Assembly: GCA_949987565.1 (NCBI GenBank)
Contig: OX465114.1
Coordinates: forward strand, 9,032,188 to 9,096,187
DNA length: 64,000 bases
DNA from: Luidia sarsii
Taxonomy: Eukaryota > Echinodermata > Asteroidea > Paxillosida > Luidiidae
Direction of reading: 5' to 3'
Shown here: positions 1 through 11,215 of the stretch, piece by piece
Layout of the letters: each line of letters begins with the position of its first letter
Numbering within the stretch: the first letter of the stretch is position 1
Made by a program: the position numbers and the translations under genes
Notes under the pieces: model-generated
Database searches by the model: none
Told to the model about the DNA's origin: nothing
The model's input: the letters and a program-made list of their open reading frames with translations, nothing else

Positions 1-2833
1 TGTTTATTGTTATTGTCGAGCGCAAACCTGGGATCTTGCGCAAACCTCGGATTTTCCCTATTCACTCATGTCAAATTTGCGCAGGAGCAATTTACGCAGG
101 ATCGAAAAAAAAAAACAAGTTGCGCGCTGTCTTATGTAAGTGCCGCGCGCGATTTTTTTTGTTCGTAGGTAAGCGAACATTTCGGCGCAAACTCTTTTGC
201 GCAAGACATAATGTCTTTTATCAGAGCCTTTCATGCTCTATGGACTGTTACTACTGTATACAGTACATTAGAGTGAAACTTTGACTATAACGCAATCTTT
301 GATAAGTGCGCAAGCCCCCTTCTTATTCCTCCATGGTCTAAGCTTAGACATTGATTAATTAAGTAAGATTCCGTTCGATTTTTGTTCCGTTATAAAAGCC
401 GAGTAGTGCCCTAGCGAATGCAGAGGCATAAAGTCTGTTCAGGCACAAGTTCAGCGGCACTCAAAGAAAAATCCCTTTGCTCCGAGGGACTTTTTGGCAC
501 AACCTAAATAGAAATATCATTTTCCAGATACTTGTTAAGCTGACGCAAAATAGGTTGCATTTATTTCGATTATACTTCACAAGAACAATCATAATGCATG
601 ATATGACAAGGTTAAAACTAAGTAATAGGTCCTGATCGCTAGAAGAATATGAAAGGAAAGTGTTCTTATGAAGATCTGGGGAAAAAATAGCACACTTTAA
701 TGTTCTCCTAAACAGTGTGACTTAACGAGGAACAAGATATCACATTCCTAGAAATCATGCAATTAGGCCTAGACTGACGGTCAAATATTGTATTTATTTC
801 TACTGGGGTGTTGTCAGTGAAAGTTGCAACATGCTTGTTTACGATCGGTTATACGTTTTGCATATAGGTTTTGCATAAAAAAAGCGGAACAGAAGAATAA
901 ACAGAACAGAAGAATAAACAGAAGAATAAAATAAAAACAAATTAGTTTGTTTGGCACTTGTTTGATGTGCAGCGGTAATGGCTTAACACAGACTGACTAC
1001 AATAGCTGTTTAGTTACTACTAATAGTATGTGGCTAACATTAATAGACTATAACACCGACATTATCATTTACCCACGACATGCACAGAACAAGTACAGGT
1101 AATTAACTACGATATCACACAAATTTGAATTTGACTATTGTAAAAGATAGTGTCATAGGTAGGAGTTTAAACAAATCATCAGCATCACGAAATGCAGTTT
1201 TGGTATTTATAGGTGAAAATATGCATTCAAATCGATAAATTACAAAAAAACAAAAACAAGGCAGAATGTACCAGTAGTCAACCTTTTTTTATAAGTGCGA
1301 TGGTAAGCTCGAATTGGCATGGTAAAATGAGGTTTTGTAAATTCAAATAAACTGGCTGATATGCAACAAAAACTCAAACAGTAAAATCAGTTCCACGATT
1401 CACATTAGAAACAAGCAGTTTTCAAGAAGGGTGTGTTTTAGGTACATCTTTAGTTCTCCGTTTTAGAATCAGACCGAGTAAAAATGGCTCAATGATAGTC
1501 CCTTTCTACCTAGTGGGAGGTATCGCATTACAAGCGTCTGTGTACATGTGTACAATGAAATCAGTTTAACGCAGAATAGTCCAGTTCAAAAATAACTACA
1601 AATGCTACCATAAAATGTGGCGCTAAGACGTGTCTTAACTAGATAAAAACTACAGCACTCTGACTCATGGCTCATAACAGAAAATTCCTAAGAACAAGTG
1701 TTGGTATGAGCTTGTCACACCCTCTCCACCCCGCAAACATTATCTACCCCCTACTTAATAATCAAACATGCTGAATTTCACATTTACACATAGCCCTACA
1801 ATCATGGGGAGGATACAAAAACCGAGAACATATTTCGTTCCTATGAAATAGAAGCCCACATTGATCTGAGGGTTGGACACCAGAAGGAAGAAGGAAAAGG
1901 TCGCCCCAAAACAACATGGCCACGCATGGTGGAGGTTGAAAGAAACGGTGCGAGGCAGGAGCTCATGGAGAGAGGTGCCCTATGCAGCCTCAGACCGACC
2001 CCACGTCACCCCAGTGGAAGGCTGATGTCCTAGCCCTATGTGCCTCCTGGCACGGAGAGATTTATTTAGTTAGTTTGATGATCTGATCCTGGGAGCACTG
2101 TTCAAGCATTGGTTTTCTTAACTTCCCTTTAATGATAAAGGGAACCGTCTGCATGGGGAGTATGCATCTTTGGATAGGGGCGATGTTGGCAGAAAAAAAT
2201 TCCACCAAAACTGACCGATATTTGAGTTCCTAACTAGTTCCTAATTTGCTTTGACTTTCGAGAGGTGTTTTTAGGTAGGTTACATACAATGAAGTAGTCC
2301 GCTCCGAGTAACTGGGACCTTACAATTGCCCTTTTTTTTAAACTTCGAGGGGTCGGGCGATAACTCACCTTACAATCGCCCTAAATTTGGAGGACCAAAT
2401 TTTAAAAAGAAAGGGAGGTTTGGAAGGTCCAAGTTTACTTGGACTAGTTATACAGCTAATGGCACACTCAGATATTGGTGGGAAGGATGCAGCGACAATC
2501 TGAGACGTTCAGTGTGGTGTCTCAGCATTCATGCGGGGTCAAGACACACGGAAATGTCTGTGTATCCTACGCTAGGCAACCTTCTCATAATAAGAAATAG
2601 CCGGCACTTCCCACTTCCCAGTCCTTGTTGCCGCGACCAATTTCACGAAATAACAAACATTCACGATCATCGAGAAAATTTTTGGGAGACTCTGTGGACT
2701 GCCAAGTTTTTACGGAATTACCCGAATAACCAGGCCAAGCCCCTGTGAAAGTAAGCAAAGATCACTGTTCAAAACCAGAACGGTTCATCATTACTTTTTC
2801 ATCTCTTGAGCCCCAGACCTAGGTTACTTTGCT
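1..2833. other. Left-edge intergenic region, no gene recognised
   Basis: AT-rich sequence without a convincing exon or conserved protein segment on either strand. Several short open frames exist but carry no recognisable domain, no splice context and no plausible codon use. The only structured part is a possible decayed LINE end near 1.87-2.07 kb, listed separately. Confidence 0.5.
1870..2075 (+). mobile_element. Possible decayed non-LTR retrotransposon 3' end
   Basis: A plus-strand reading contains a Gly-Arg-Pro-Lys-Thr-Thr-Trp stretch followed by a charged segment, resembling the extreme C-terminus of many LINE reverse transcriptases (R-G-R-P-x-T-T-W). The frame is broken after about 45 residues, and an RR-D-like ending appears in another frame. 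The assignment rests on a short motif and is weak. Confidence 0.3.
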
Positions 2834-2839
2834 TTTATT
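2834..2839 (-). terminator. Candidate polyadenylation signal for the SRSF gene
   Basis: AATAAA on the minus strand, about 460 bases beyond the stop codon of the last SRSF coding exon. It is the first canonical hexamer I found downstream. Usage cannot be judged from sequence alone. Confidence 0.35.
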
Positions 2840-3295
2840 AATGTATGTACATTTGGCTCGGAAGTATGACAAAAAACAAACAATTCTTGGACTTATTAAT
2901 CAATGCTGTATGGGGACTTTGAGGCTGCTGGGCGGGTACACAAACGGTCAAACAAAACATTGGTCTTGATTTTATCAGAGACAGAAACAAGATGACATTT
3001 CAAACTTGAAACTAAAAAAATAAACTAAAAAATAATAATAATAAAAAAATACCCCCCATAATCTATATTAAAAAAAAACCCACATGGGAATAGTTGAAGT
3101 CGTTGGATACTGGATAGGTGTTGTAAATTATTATTATTCATTCCTTTCTTTTACAAATACACAGGTTGCTAAAGATATCCTTTTTTTTAAACAGGAAAAA
3201 AAAGGTACAGGAATTATGTTACAGGTGTCTATAGGACGAGCCAAGGTTGCCAGAAATGTCGTCTTTGAAGCGATCGTGGGCGACCGCTGGACTCT

Positions 3296-6200
3296 TTAGT
3301 CCCTATCCGCTGAGGGAGTGCGACGGACTGGGCTGTAGTGGGAATGAGAGCGACTGTGGGAAAAGGAAAGAGAGAGAAAAAAAAGAAGGAAATTATTGTT
3401 GCGTAAGTCTTGCGTCACACTCACAATGACTCTTTTCAGCAATATTTAGCAAAGGCAGCAAAATGTGCCGCAAGTTAAGCAACAAAATGTTGCATATGCA
3501 ACATTTTAAGTACAGTATCTTGAAATCGGCAGCAGGACATTCAAAACTGGTCGTCGGTGAGGTAAGTCACCAGGGTCCAATTTCATAATTTTTTAGGCTT
3601 TTTTTATGAGAGGGTTCAATTTGATTCAATTATTTCAACACATTTTCGATTTTTCACTTGATTTTTTCCATTCTTGGGCAGTACAGGGGTTAATCGTGGA
3701 CATTTGCCAAGCAAGAAATTTCCTCTTTGCCTAAAACGAGATCGCAAGCCATATTTCACTGGATCCTTGTTGTGCTTGACTTGTATTCTACTATTGGTTG
3801 CTTCGCACGAAATACAAGTGGATGGCAACCTGGTTATTTGGAGGAGGATTTCTCATGCTTAAAGGCAAAGTTTGGTGCTTAAGTGGCTCTATGAAATTGG
3901 CCCCAGATCACAGTACTGAGTGGACAGAGCAGACCGGTCACATCAGACATAGAGGACAAGACTGCAAAAAAGATTTAAGTCAGGCTTCCCTGCTGGCCAA
4001 AACACTGCTCTGGATGGTTTATGACAAGGCATGCTGTGAATATCTGTGGGAGGGGGACAGAGAGGGGATGGTCCGTCTTCTTACCTCCTACTTCTGGAGT
4101 GGCTTCGATCACGGCTCCGGTCACGACTGCGGTCGTGACTGCGGTCACGGCTACGGTCACGGTGACCGTAGCTCCGGTTGAAGCTTCGACTCCTTCGCCG
4201 ACGGGGGGAGTAAGACCGGGAACGGCTCCTGCCAAGGCAGAGAAAACAAACAAAACATGCTCACGGAAAAGAACCACCCCTTCAAAAGAATCTGCCCAAA
4301 CACTCTTCTTCACTTCCTAATCCTTTCAGGGTTAGCCTACGTTTTCGTTTTTTTGTCCATCGGTAAAGCACTTTCCCATACAGTGAATCACCCAAAAGCC
4401 CCCCAAACAAACAATTTTTTTCATTGATAAAAATGAGTAAGCATCCATAAATATTGACTGCTGCCATTTTTCGCTGGCATTAACAAAGTGTAAGGTCGGT
4501 ATAAAGCCATACCACTTGCACCATAGGCCAAGGGATCATTCAATAGCTTTTTTGTTGTTGTTGCTAATTTCAATCCATAATGCATTCACTTCGGACAACT
4601 CGATAGTTAAATTCAATGAGTCTGTTTCATCTCGAAAAGCGATTACTGGTATCTATTTGAAGGGATGAAAAAAAAAATGACTGAAACAAATTATGAGCAA
4701 TTGAAAAAGCTAGCGAAAAATCACTTCCTTATAAAAACCATGAATCTGAAAAGAAAAGCCAAAGTTAAACACAAAGTCCAATACCTAATGAAGGCAAAAA
4801 CCTCAGATTTCTCACTGATTTACTAAAAAAAACCAAAAAACAGGCAAGACGATATGTATAGATTTGTTTCACAACAAAACTGCAAAAATCTCAAAGCTAT
4901 TAGGAGGTTGGTGGAAATTTTTTAGAATCACAAGCCCCACCATTGACAAAGGAGGCTCTACAGCGTAGAAATGCCGAACTGGCTGGTCATGGGTTGGTTC
5001 TCTGTGGTGTCGGAGTCGATTTGTGGTGCAAAGTGGTGGAGGATCCTGGGATGATGGGCTAGTGTTGGTCACGTGTTGGTCACATGTTGGCCACATGATG
5101 GTCACATGTTGGTCGCGTGTTGCTCGCATGTTGGGCGCATGTTGGTGGTGGTGGTGGTGGACGTGTGGTTGAGTGGTAGCAGGATTGGTTGGATTTTTTT
5201 TTCTTTTCTTTTCTCATGATTGCTATTGCCGACTAGCTGCTCTTGGATTCTGATGGGGTTGGTTGGTTGGTTGGTTGGTGGTTGGTTGGTTGCTTTGGGC
5301 TGTCTAGCTGTGTAGCTGACGAGCCGGTTAGCCGACTGGCTTCTCTAAATAGCAGACCAGGGTGACTTCAGCAAGTCGGGATGATGGGTGGGACCCTCCT
5401 GCAAATGGGTTGAGTGTGAACAAATTATCAATTACATCCAACAAAAGCTGCATACTTTAAAAAAAGAAAAACAAAACCCACCTCAAAAAAGCAACCACTC
5501 AGAATAATACACGAAAAATAGCAAAACTCCATATCTTGAAATGTTGAGAACCTTTTTCGATCCTAGGAGGACCTTTCTCACAGGCAGAGATTTTACTCAA
5601 GACTGAAAATTCACAATCTCCTTTGAAGCAATTGGTATGGATATTGATTTCAGAACAAGACAGACATGGAGATGATGTCATTTGTCATTCTGTAGGTACA
5701 AGCATAACACAACAAAATAAAACACACATTGAACATCTTTCACTGAACAACGAGACCTCTCACAGCTTCAAGGATTAGATGGATCGTGTTCTGATAACCT
5801 CAAACAATTTTTCCAATCTTAGCCTCCTCAAGACTGGCATTTTTTGGGGGGTAACCTCTTCACTTTACTACTGCTATCACTGCATGGTTGGTAACTTGGT
5901 AAGTGTCATGATATAGCCTCAAACGTTATAGATATCGAGTAGGGTGAATGCTCATTGAATAGCATCTAAATCTAATTTACACTACCATGCTGCTAACGAA
6001 AAACCAAGTCTTGTACTAAAAATGTACAGTTAATGATATCTGATATTCTGAATCATATTTGAGCTAGGATTGCTCTCCCATCTCAGCTTTGGATTTTGTA
6101 CTGAAAAAGAGAAGAATGAATGGTGCCAATAGACATGTACATGTCCTTCCTGTCATGGCCAGTCTTCTGTGTGTAACATGGGATCCGTGTCTGGTACCCT

Positions 6201-9013
6201 GACCGGTCTCCTTGCACATCTGGCTTGTTCCTATCTGATTCAGGAGAAGCATCTAGGAAAGGCTGATCCCCCTGGTGTGATTTCTAACCACCAAAAATGG
6301 TTTAAAGAAGTTTAAGTTTCCTTAAGCCTTCAGAAACCTTCAAGTAAGCATCGTGCTCAGAAAATGAGGAAAAAAACCCCAGAAAACCCCCCCCAAAACC
6401 AGAAAGGGTAGATCACTAGATTGAACCCCAGTCCTTCAATTAGAATCATAGCACACTTCTTAATGGGAATCTTAATGGGAATTGGGATGAGGCCCAATTT
6501 GGATATCAACCGCCTTGCTGGCCCCCCTTGGTTGTAGTCAATGTGCTTAAAGCCGCGTTCGCACTGGACTTATTTTTTACCGAGCCCGTGGGTAACATTC
6601 CAATGGGTAAATCTTCCCGGCGTCCGCACTTGGACTTTCGACTCGGGTAAACTAACCGAGACGACGCAGTAAAACTAACCGACTGGCGCATATAAACGCA
6701 AGAGGGCGCTATGGTGGTGACCTTTCACCGGATGTAAATACCATAAAACTACGACACGTCGACCCTGCTCGAAAAGTAAACAACATTGTTGTATTGGGAC
6801 CATGGCACGTCACGTGGTATTTAGGGCCTCTGGCAATGCGGGGCGCCGGATGTGGTTTTTTACCGAGTCGTTTACCGAGACGTCGTGTCCGGATTGGACT
6901 TTTCGGCTCGGTTAAACTGACCTGGTCAATTTAACCGGGCAGAAGTTGGTCGGTTAAACTACCCACTGGAGTCGGGTAAGTTACCTGGGAGGAAAACTTT
7001 CTGGCTGTCCGCACTGGACTTAAAATGGTCAATTTACCCATTTGCTCGGTTAGTTTACCCATTTTAAGTCCAGTGCGGACGCGGCTTAAGACACACGGAC
7101 CAGGGACTCAATTTCACAGAGCTTAAAAAAGCACAGAGATCTCGTTGAATAAACTAATGGCTGCCAGCCAAAATATCCACTTCTATCAAACGCTGAGCAG
7201 AACAATGGTATGCTAATGCTATGACTTCAAGAGACTGACACATCAATGGGTCAGTCATTCCGATCAAGTCCAGGTAAGACTTTTCAGGCTGTGCAGATTT
7301 CCACACTTAAAGAAGGGAGGCTCCGTAAAATTAGACCCAGGTGACAATGACCAAAGCAACTTTGTGGGCGGCTCCTGCTAATCCCAATCCCCATTTCAAG
7401 CCATCCATCTTGAGCTTTGACATGGGGAAATCCTTTGCCATCTTTAGCTTTCCCGTCTTCCCATGAGGACCCGTCTTGTTCCCTCGGTCTTCCTCAATCC
7501 GGTCTCCTTACTCACTTCCCTCAGAAGGACACCGCCACACTACAATCTTTGTCATCACAGATACAATTTAGCATTTCCACCACCAGCACACAAGAGAGAA
7601 TTTGCTGCACCCGAAAATCCTTTTCTATACACACGGGTACTTCCATAAATCAGGGGGCCAACTTGTGGCATTCTGGTTCATTCATTGGCAACCATTCAGC
7701 TTTCCTGCATGTAATATTATTACAACGTAATGAACCACTTTGTAGATTGAACAGTATGTTATACATGAACGAACAGTATATATAACTTTTTAATGAACAT
7801 GATGTTTCATTAAGTTGTTACAATATTACACGGAGGAAAGCTGAATGGTTTCATATGTAAGTGGGGACACCAGAATGTCACACGTTGGACCCCTGATTTA
7901 TGGAAGTACGCGTATACATATATATCCTTTTGGGATGGGATGTTCTGTAAGCATTGGCTCTGATCAAACCAATTTAACAAACCTGTGAATACAAGCACCA
8001 CCACAAAGAGCAGAAAGCAAGGAATACATAAATGGATTTTGTAGATAAGTCAGATACAGTCGATTAAGAATGAGAGCAGGCCATCACGATGAACAAATCA
8101 AACTGCAGGTACAGCCAAGTGGAAGCTAAATGCTTCAAAAGGTGCACAAAATGAAATAGCTTTTGGGGAGAAGTCGATGAGTGTGAATCTCTTGCATGCT
8201 TTTGATACTAGCGTGTTTGTCCATTCGGAGAGAGCTTTGACGTGACTGTACCAGGTAGTTTTGTTTTGCTTTTCGCGCTTTCGGACGACCGTTTCGAAGT
8301 CCCGTGCATACCTGGTGCGTGAGCGACGGCGTCGCCGGTTGTAGGAGCACTCGCGGGCAAAGTGGCCCCGCTCGCCGCACTCGTAGCACTTCTCGTCCGA
8401 CATGGGGCGTCGCGGCGGGTAGCGGCCCCCGCCACCGCCCCCGCCTCGCGAGCGCCGACTCTCGCCCGACGACATCTCGGCCACGATTCGCCGGCCGCAG
8501 ATGAAGCTTCGGAAGGAAGCGAGGGGAGAAGAGTGGAAGAAACTCTGAAATCTTGAATGTAAGAGGTTTTCGGTGACACCACGAGTGGTTTTGTCTTCAA
8601 GTGAATGAGTCCAAGGCAGAGCCCAAGCAAGTGCCCAAGTAAAAGCCCATGCCTGAGCCCAAGCCAAAGCCCAAGCCAGAGCCCAAGCCAGAGCCAAAGC
8701 CAGGGCCCTAGCCAAAGCCCAAGCCAGAGCCCAAGTAAAAGCCCAAGCCAGAGCCCAAGCCAGAGCATTTACAAGTTTACAACCCCCCCCTCCTGTCCTA
8801 CCCTTACCGGTTATCCATGCCTTCGGCAGCGTCGCGGGCATCGTGACGACTCTTGAACTCAACAAAAGCAAAGCCGGGTGGGTTGCGGGCCACCCAGACG
8901 TTGGTCAGCTCGCCGTACTCACTGAAGGAGTCCTCCAGCTCGTGTCGGCTGGCGCCCTGCGCCAGGTTACCGACGTACACCTTGCAGTCCAGGCATCGAT
9001 TGAAGCGCGACAT
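3296..9013 (-). CDS. SRSF7: SRSF7-like serine/arginine-rich splicing factor (RRM + CCHC zinc knuckle + RS domain)
   Basis: Nuclear pre-mRNA splicing regulator. Coding exons by splice consensus: 9013-8808, 8506-8312, 4228-4085, 3353-3296, giving 603 nt and a 200-residue protein with all phases closing. The N-terminal RRM has RNP2 KVYVGNL (residues 11-17) and RNP1 GFAFVEF (47-53). A Gly-rich linker follows, then a CX2CX4HX4C zinc knuckle (C109, C112, H117, C122), which among SR proteins marks SRSF7 (9G8). The RS domain is made of RSRS and RDRS units. The last exon ends in an S-P-x-R-R-x-P-S-x-x-R-D tail like that of vertebrate SRSF7. The RS domain is shorter than in human SRSF7 (238 residues). 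The intron at 4229-8311 is long and full of repeats. Exon 3 could also be read through its donor, which gives an immediate TAA at 4081-4083 and a 182-residue form. Confidence 0.9.
5040..5160. repeat. Short imperfect tandem repeat (GTGTTGGTCACA-like)
   Basis: Roughly ten degenerate copies of an 11-12 base unit (variants of catgttggtcaca), ending in a (GGT)n run. It lies in the long SRSF intron. The open frame across it on the minus strand is an artefact of the repeat. Confidence 0.7.
5534..5596 (-). repeat. Penelope-tail / hammerhead-like motif copy
   Basis: A minus-strand, diverged copy of the dispersed motif described at 57284, with the stem II region (gatcctaggaggacc) still visible. Confidence 0.6.
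6551..7086. mobile_element. Harbinger-like MITE with TAA target-site duplication
   Basis: A 536-base element bounded by terminal inverted repeats: AGCCGCGT(T/C)CGCACTGGAC at the left and its reverse complement at the right. Both ends are flanked by the trinucleotide TAA (6548-6550 and 7087-7089). A 3-bp TWA target duplication with such termini fits the PIF/Harbinger superfamily. There is no transposase. Inside, several diverged copies of the terminus (variants of tccgcactggactt followed by cggttaaact) recur in both orientations, so the element looks built from its own ends. It lies in the SRSF intron. Confidence 0.75.
7636..7915. repeat. Large imperfect inverted repeat (foldback) in SRSF intron
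   Basis: The left arm, about 7636-7740, is matched in reverse complement by about 7805-7915. Shared blocks include ACTTCCATAAATCAGGGG and CCATTCAGCTTTCC. The spacer is about 60 bases. The transcript would form a hairpin with arms of about 100 nt. It could be a MITE/foldback element or a structural element of the intron. Confidence 0.75.
8600..8768. repeat. GCCCAA-type hexamer minisatellite in SRSF intron 1
   Basis: Variants of gcccaagccaga and gcccaagccaaa are repeated across the intron between the first two SRSF coding exons. It creates artefactual Ser/Pro/Gln-rich and Trp/Leu-rich open frames on the two strands. Confidence 0.85.
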
Positions 9014-9099
9014 TATCCTACCTCAACCCAAATAGGACTTCACCTGACAAGAATAGTTAAAAGAAATATGTGATGTCGGGCCGGATTTTTCTGAAAAGC

Positions 9100-9484
9100 A
9101 CAAAGCAATGTCTACGGACATTACGAAACAGTCGCGGGGCTAAACGTGTGCGTGCGTGCACACTCTCACAGACCCACTGCACAGACAGTGTCAGAGCGTT
9201 GATTTGCATGTATCGTCAGTTCACTTTCAAAACAAAAATAGCTACCTTTATGACCAGTAATGTATTGAAATCAGGGATTCTCACTTAATCCAAAAATGGA
9301 AGCGTGGGAGTGGTCTGCGGAATTGTGTGTGCGAGTTTGCATGCATTGAGCCCTACGACTGTTTCCTGAACAGCAGTGAAAAGCAACGTCCGGGACATCG
9401 CACTGTGTACGCACACACTTCCGCAGACCACATCGCACCCGGACCTGCCTGCACATCGTGACGTCATGGAGTTTCAAATCCAAG
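9100..9484. promoter_or_regulatory. Upstream region of the SRSF gene with CRE palindrome
   Basis: This lies directly upstream of the minus-strand SRSF start. The perfect palindrome TGACGTCA at 9459-9466 is the full cAMP-response element. The area is richer in CpG than its surroundings and holds purine/pyrimidine alternation (gtgtgtgcg, cgcacacac). A related segment (attctcact..aatcc..aatgg) occurs twice, near 9275 and 9590, indicating a local duplication. A promoter role is inferred. Confidence 0.45.
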
Positions 9485-9555
9485 ATGGCCACCCCAACTC
9501 GGCTCATCGACCCGTTCTCGGTCAACTTAGGGGAAATTTCTCCCTTTTCCCAAAT
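9485..9555 (+). CDS. Possible orphan first coding exon
   Basis: AAGATGGCC is a strong Kozak start 19 bases after the CRE palindrome. It opens a frame of 23 codons beginning Met-Ala-Thr-Pro-Thr-Arg-Leu-Ile-Asp-Pro, which ends at a good donor (AAAT then GTGAGT). I found no matching downstream exon on the plus strand in the next 5 kb and do not recognise the peptide. It could be the first exon of a divergent gene, a remnant, or chance. Confidence 0.25.
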
Positions 9556-10657
9556 GTGAGTAAAACAAAATGACCAGTATTGGAATCTGTAATTCTCACT
9601 GAATCCTCAATGGGCGCGTGGGACGGTTTCACTGGTGTTTTGGGGGATAAATCTGGGGATTTCGGTCGGGGGTATTTTTCAAAGATCAAATTCCCACATT
9701 GCAGAGCCACTAAGGCACTAATCCTTGGACCTTACAACACTACACTACAGTACAGTAATCAGTATAGTCACCCGTCCCTGATTTTTGATAATTTTTGAAA
9801 TTTGATAAAAAAGGGTGACTTGTTGGGTCCAAGTTACTCGGACTAATAATTTGTGAACAATTCCATTGTGACATCCATAGATAATGTTGTTTTCACAGCG
9901 CTGAGATCTTGAGAGACAAAGTTCCCGGATGTAAACACAAATCGTCGCGAGCAAATCAAGAGCAAATCGACTTTATGTGAATGAAAACAAAAACCAGCAA
10001 CATTTCCACCCAAACATCCCCCACGTCATAATAATATTCTATCGAACGGCGGGAGAATGTTGGGGGGGGGCAACAAAGTGGGCATTTCGCTCGTCAATCG
10101 TCACTGGATTTGCGATGACTTTTCGATTTCAGTTCCGCACAATGGCGGCGTGCATTGTTTTCTCATCTTTTTTTGTCAACAGTTTCGCCTCGTCGCATGG
10201 TCTCGTCTTGCTGCCTGGAATTTTGACTTTTCACTCGACTGAATTGCCTGCCAGTCCATGCTCTAAATAACCTCCACGAGACACTCAAGAGCTGAAGAAG
10301 GAAACGGGGCAGGTTACAAAATGCATCTCGAAAGTGTGGCTTACCATAAACTGATCTTTGAAGGCCGATTTCTGGGCAGAACTCGGAGTCGTATTTCCTT
10401 CCTCCAACCAGTTCGACGTGCAAAATTTTATTATGTTTTTCTTTCAGACGGCGTGGGTTAGATCGTGCGAGCGCGCCTGCAGTTGGGGCATAAACTAAGT
10501 ATACGGCGTGTCTGCCTCAACGCGTGCAGCCCCATCTACACGGTACAAAAATCTTCCGAGCTCACGTGACCTAAATTGAACAATTTGCGCGGTGGAGCAT
10601 GGGTGGTGTGCCATGGGAAAAAATGAATGACACTTGATGACTGCAATCCACGGATCA

Positions 10658-11001
10658 GGCTCGGGCTCAGGCTTCGTTAATTGCCGTCTGACAAACTGAT
10701 CCAGGTTATGTTTTGTCGGTCGCCGAATTTGAAGATGTGAGCTTGATAAGCACAGAGTATTCGCCAAGGCCATCTGGGCCAAACGCTTGTTCCTTGAGTT
10801 GAATGATATTGACAGGCCCCTAGATGTCTTTTGACTATGATAGGCCGACTTGCGGTAACCGCCACCCTCATCCTCCCGAAGAGACCTCAAAATTTATTGT
10901 CACCTTAGGGAGGCGAGGGGTGAGGGTTACGGTTACTGCTGAGGCCATGGAGGAAGAAGTGGGAGGTATAGACCTATGTGACCGAAGCTTAAGCCCGAAC
11001 C
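10658..11001. mobile_element. MITE-like element, family GCTCGGGCTTAGG, copy 1
   Basis: Begins with ggctcgggctcaggcttcg and ends with the near reverse complement cgaagcttaagcccga. The interior shares gagtattc..ccaa..ggccaaacgcttgtt with the copies at 12690 and 48016. A smaller inverted repeat (gtaaccgccaccctcatcct / gaggggtgagggttac) is nested at about 10855-10940. Confidence 0.6.
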
Positions 11002-11167
11002 TAGAGCTCTCGGCCATATTCCCTATGGAGTATGGTTCACTTGGATCTTCCTCACTCCAGTCATACTTATAATAATGATCCCAGATCAGCGGCGGACTCA
11101 TCGCTTAGAAATTCACTGGTCTAGAGTCTAGACTGAAAATATCGTCATTTATTTCACTCTGCACTCT

Positions 11168-11215
11168 GCCTTTGAGAAAGGTCCTGCTAGGATCGAAACG
11201 TCAGGCCCACTAACT
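11168..11215 (+). repeat. Penelope-tail / hammerhead-like motif copy, well preserved
   Basis: The 39-base core at 11168-11206 keeps stem I GCCT/AGGC, the core TTGAGAA, stem II GGTCCT/AGGATC, GAAA and the trailing GTC described at 57284. Confidence 0.8.

Noticed and set aside
3975..4320. Val/Thr-rich frames on both strands around 4.1 kb
   Set aside because: Out-of-frame readings of the SRSF RS-domain exon; the correct frame gives Arg-Ser and Arg-Asp repeats with closing splice phases.
5499..6252. Several 60-codon minus-strand frames
   Set aside because: They overlap repeat fragments in the SRSF intron and show no conserved motif.
8208..8871. Leu/Trp/Ala-rich N-terminal extension joined to the SRSF zinc-knuckle exon
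   Set aside because: The extension is the intronic hexamer repeat; a splice acceptor at 8507 separates it from the real exon.
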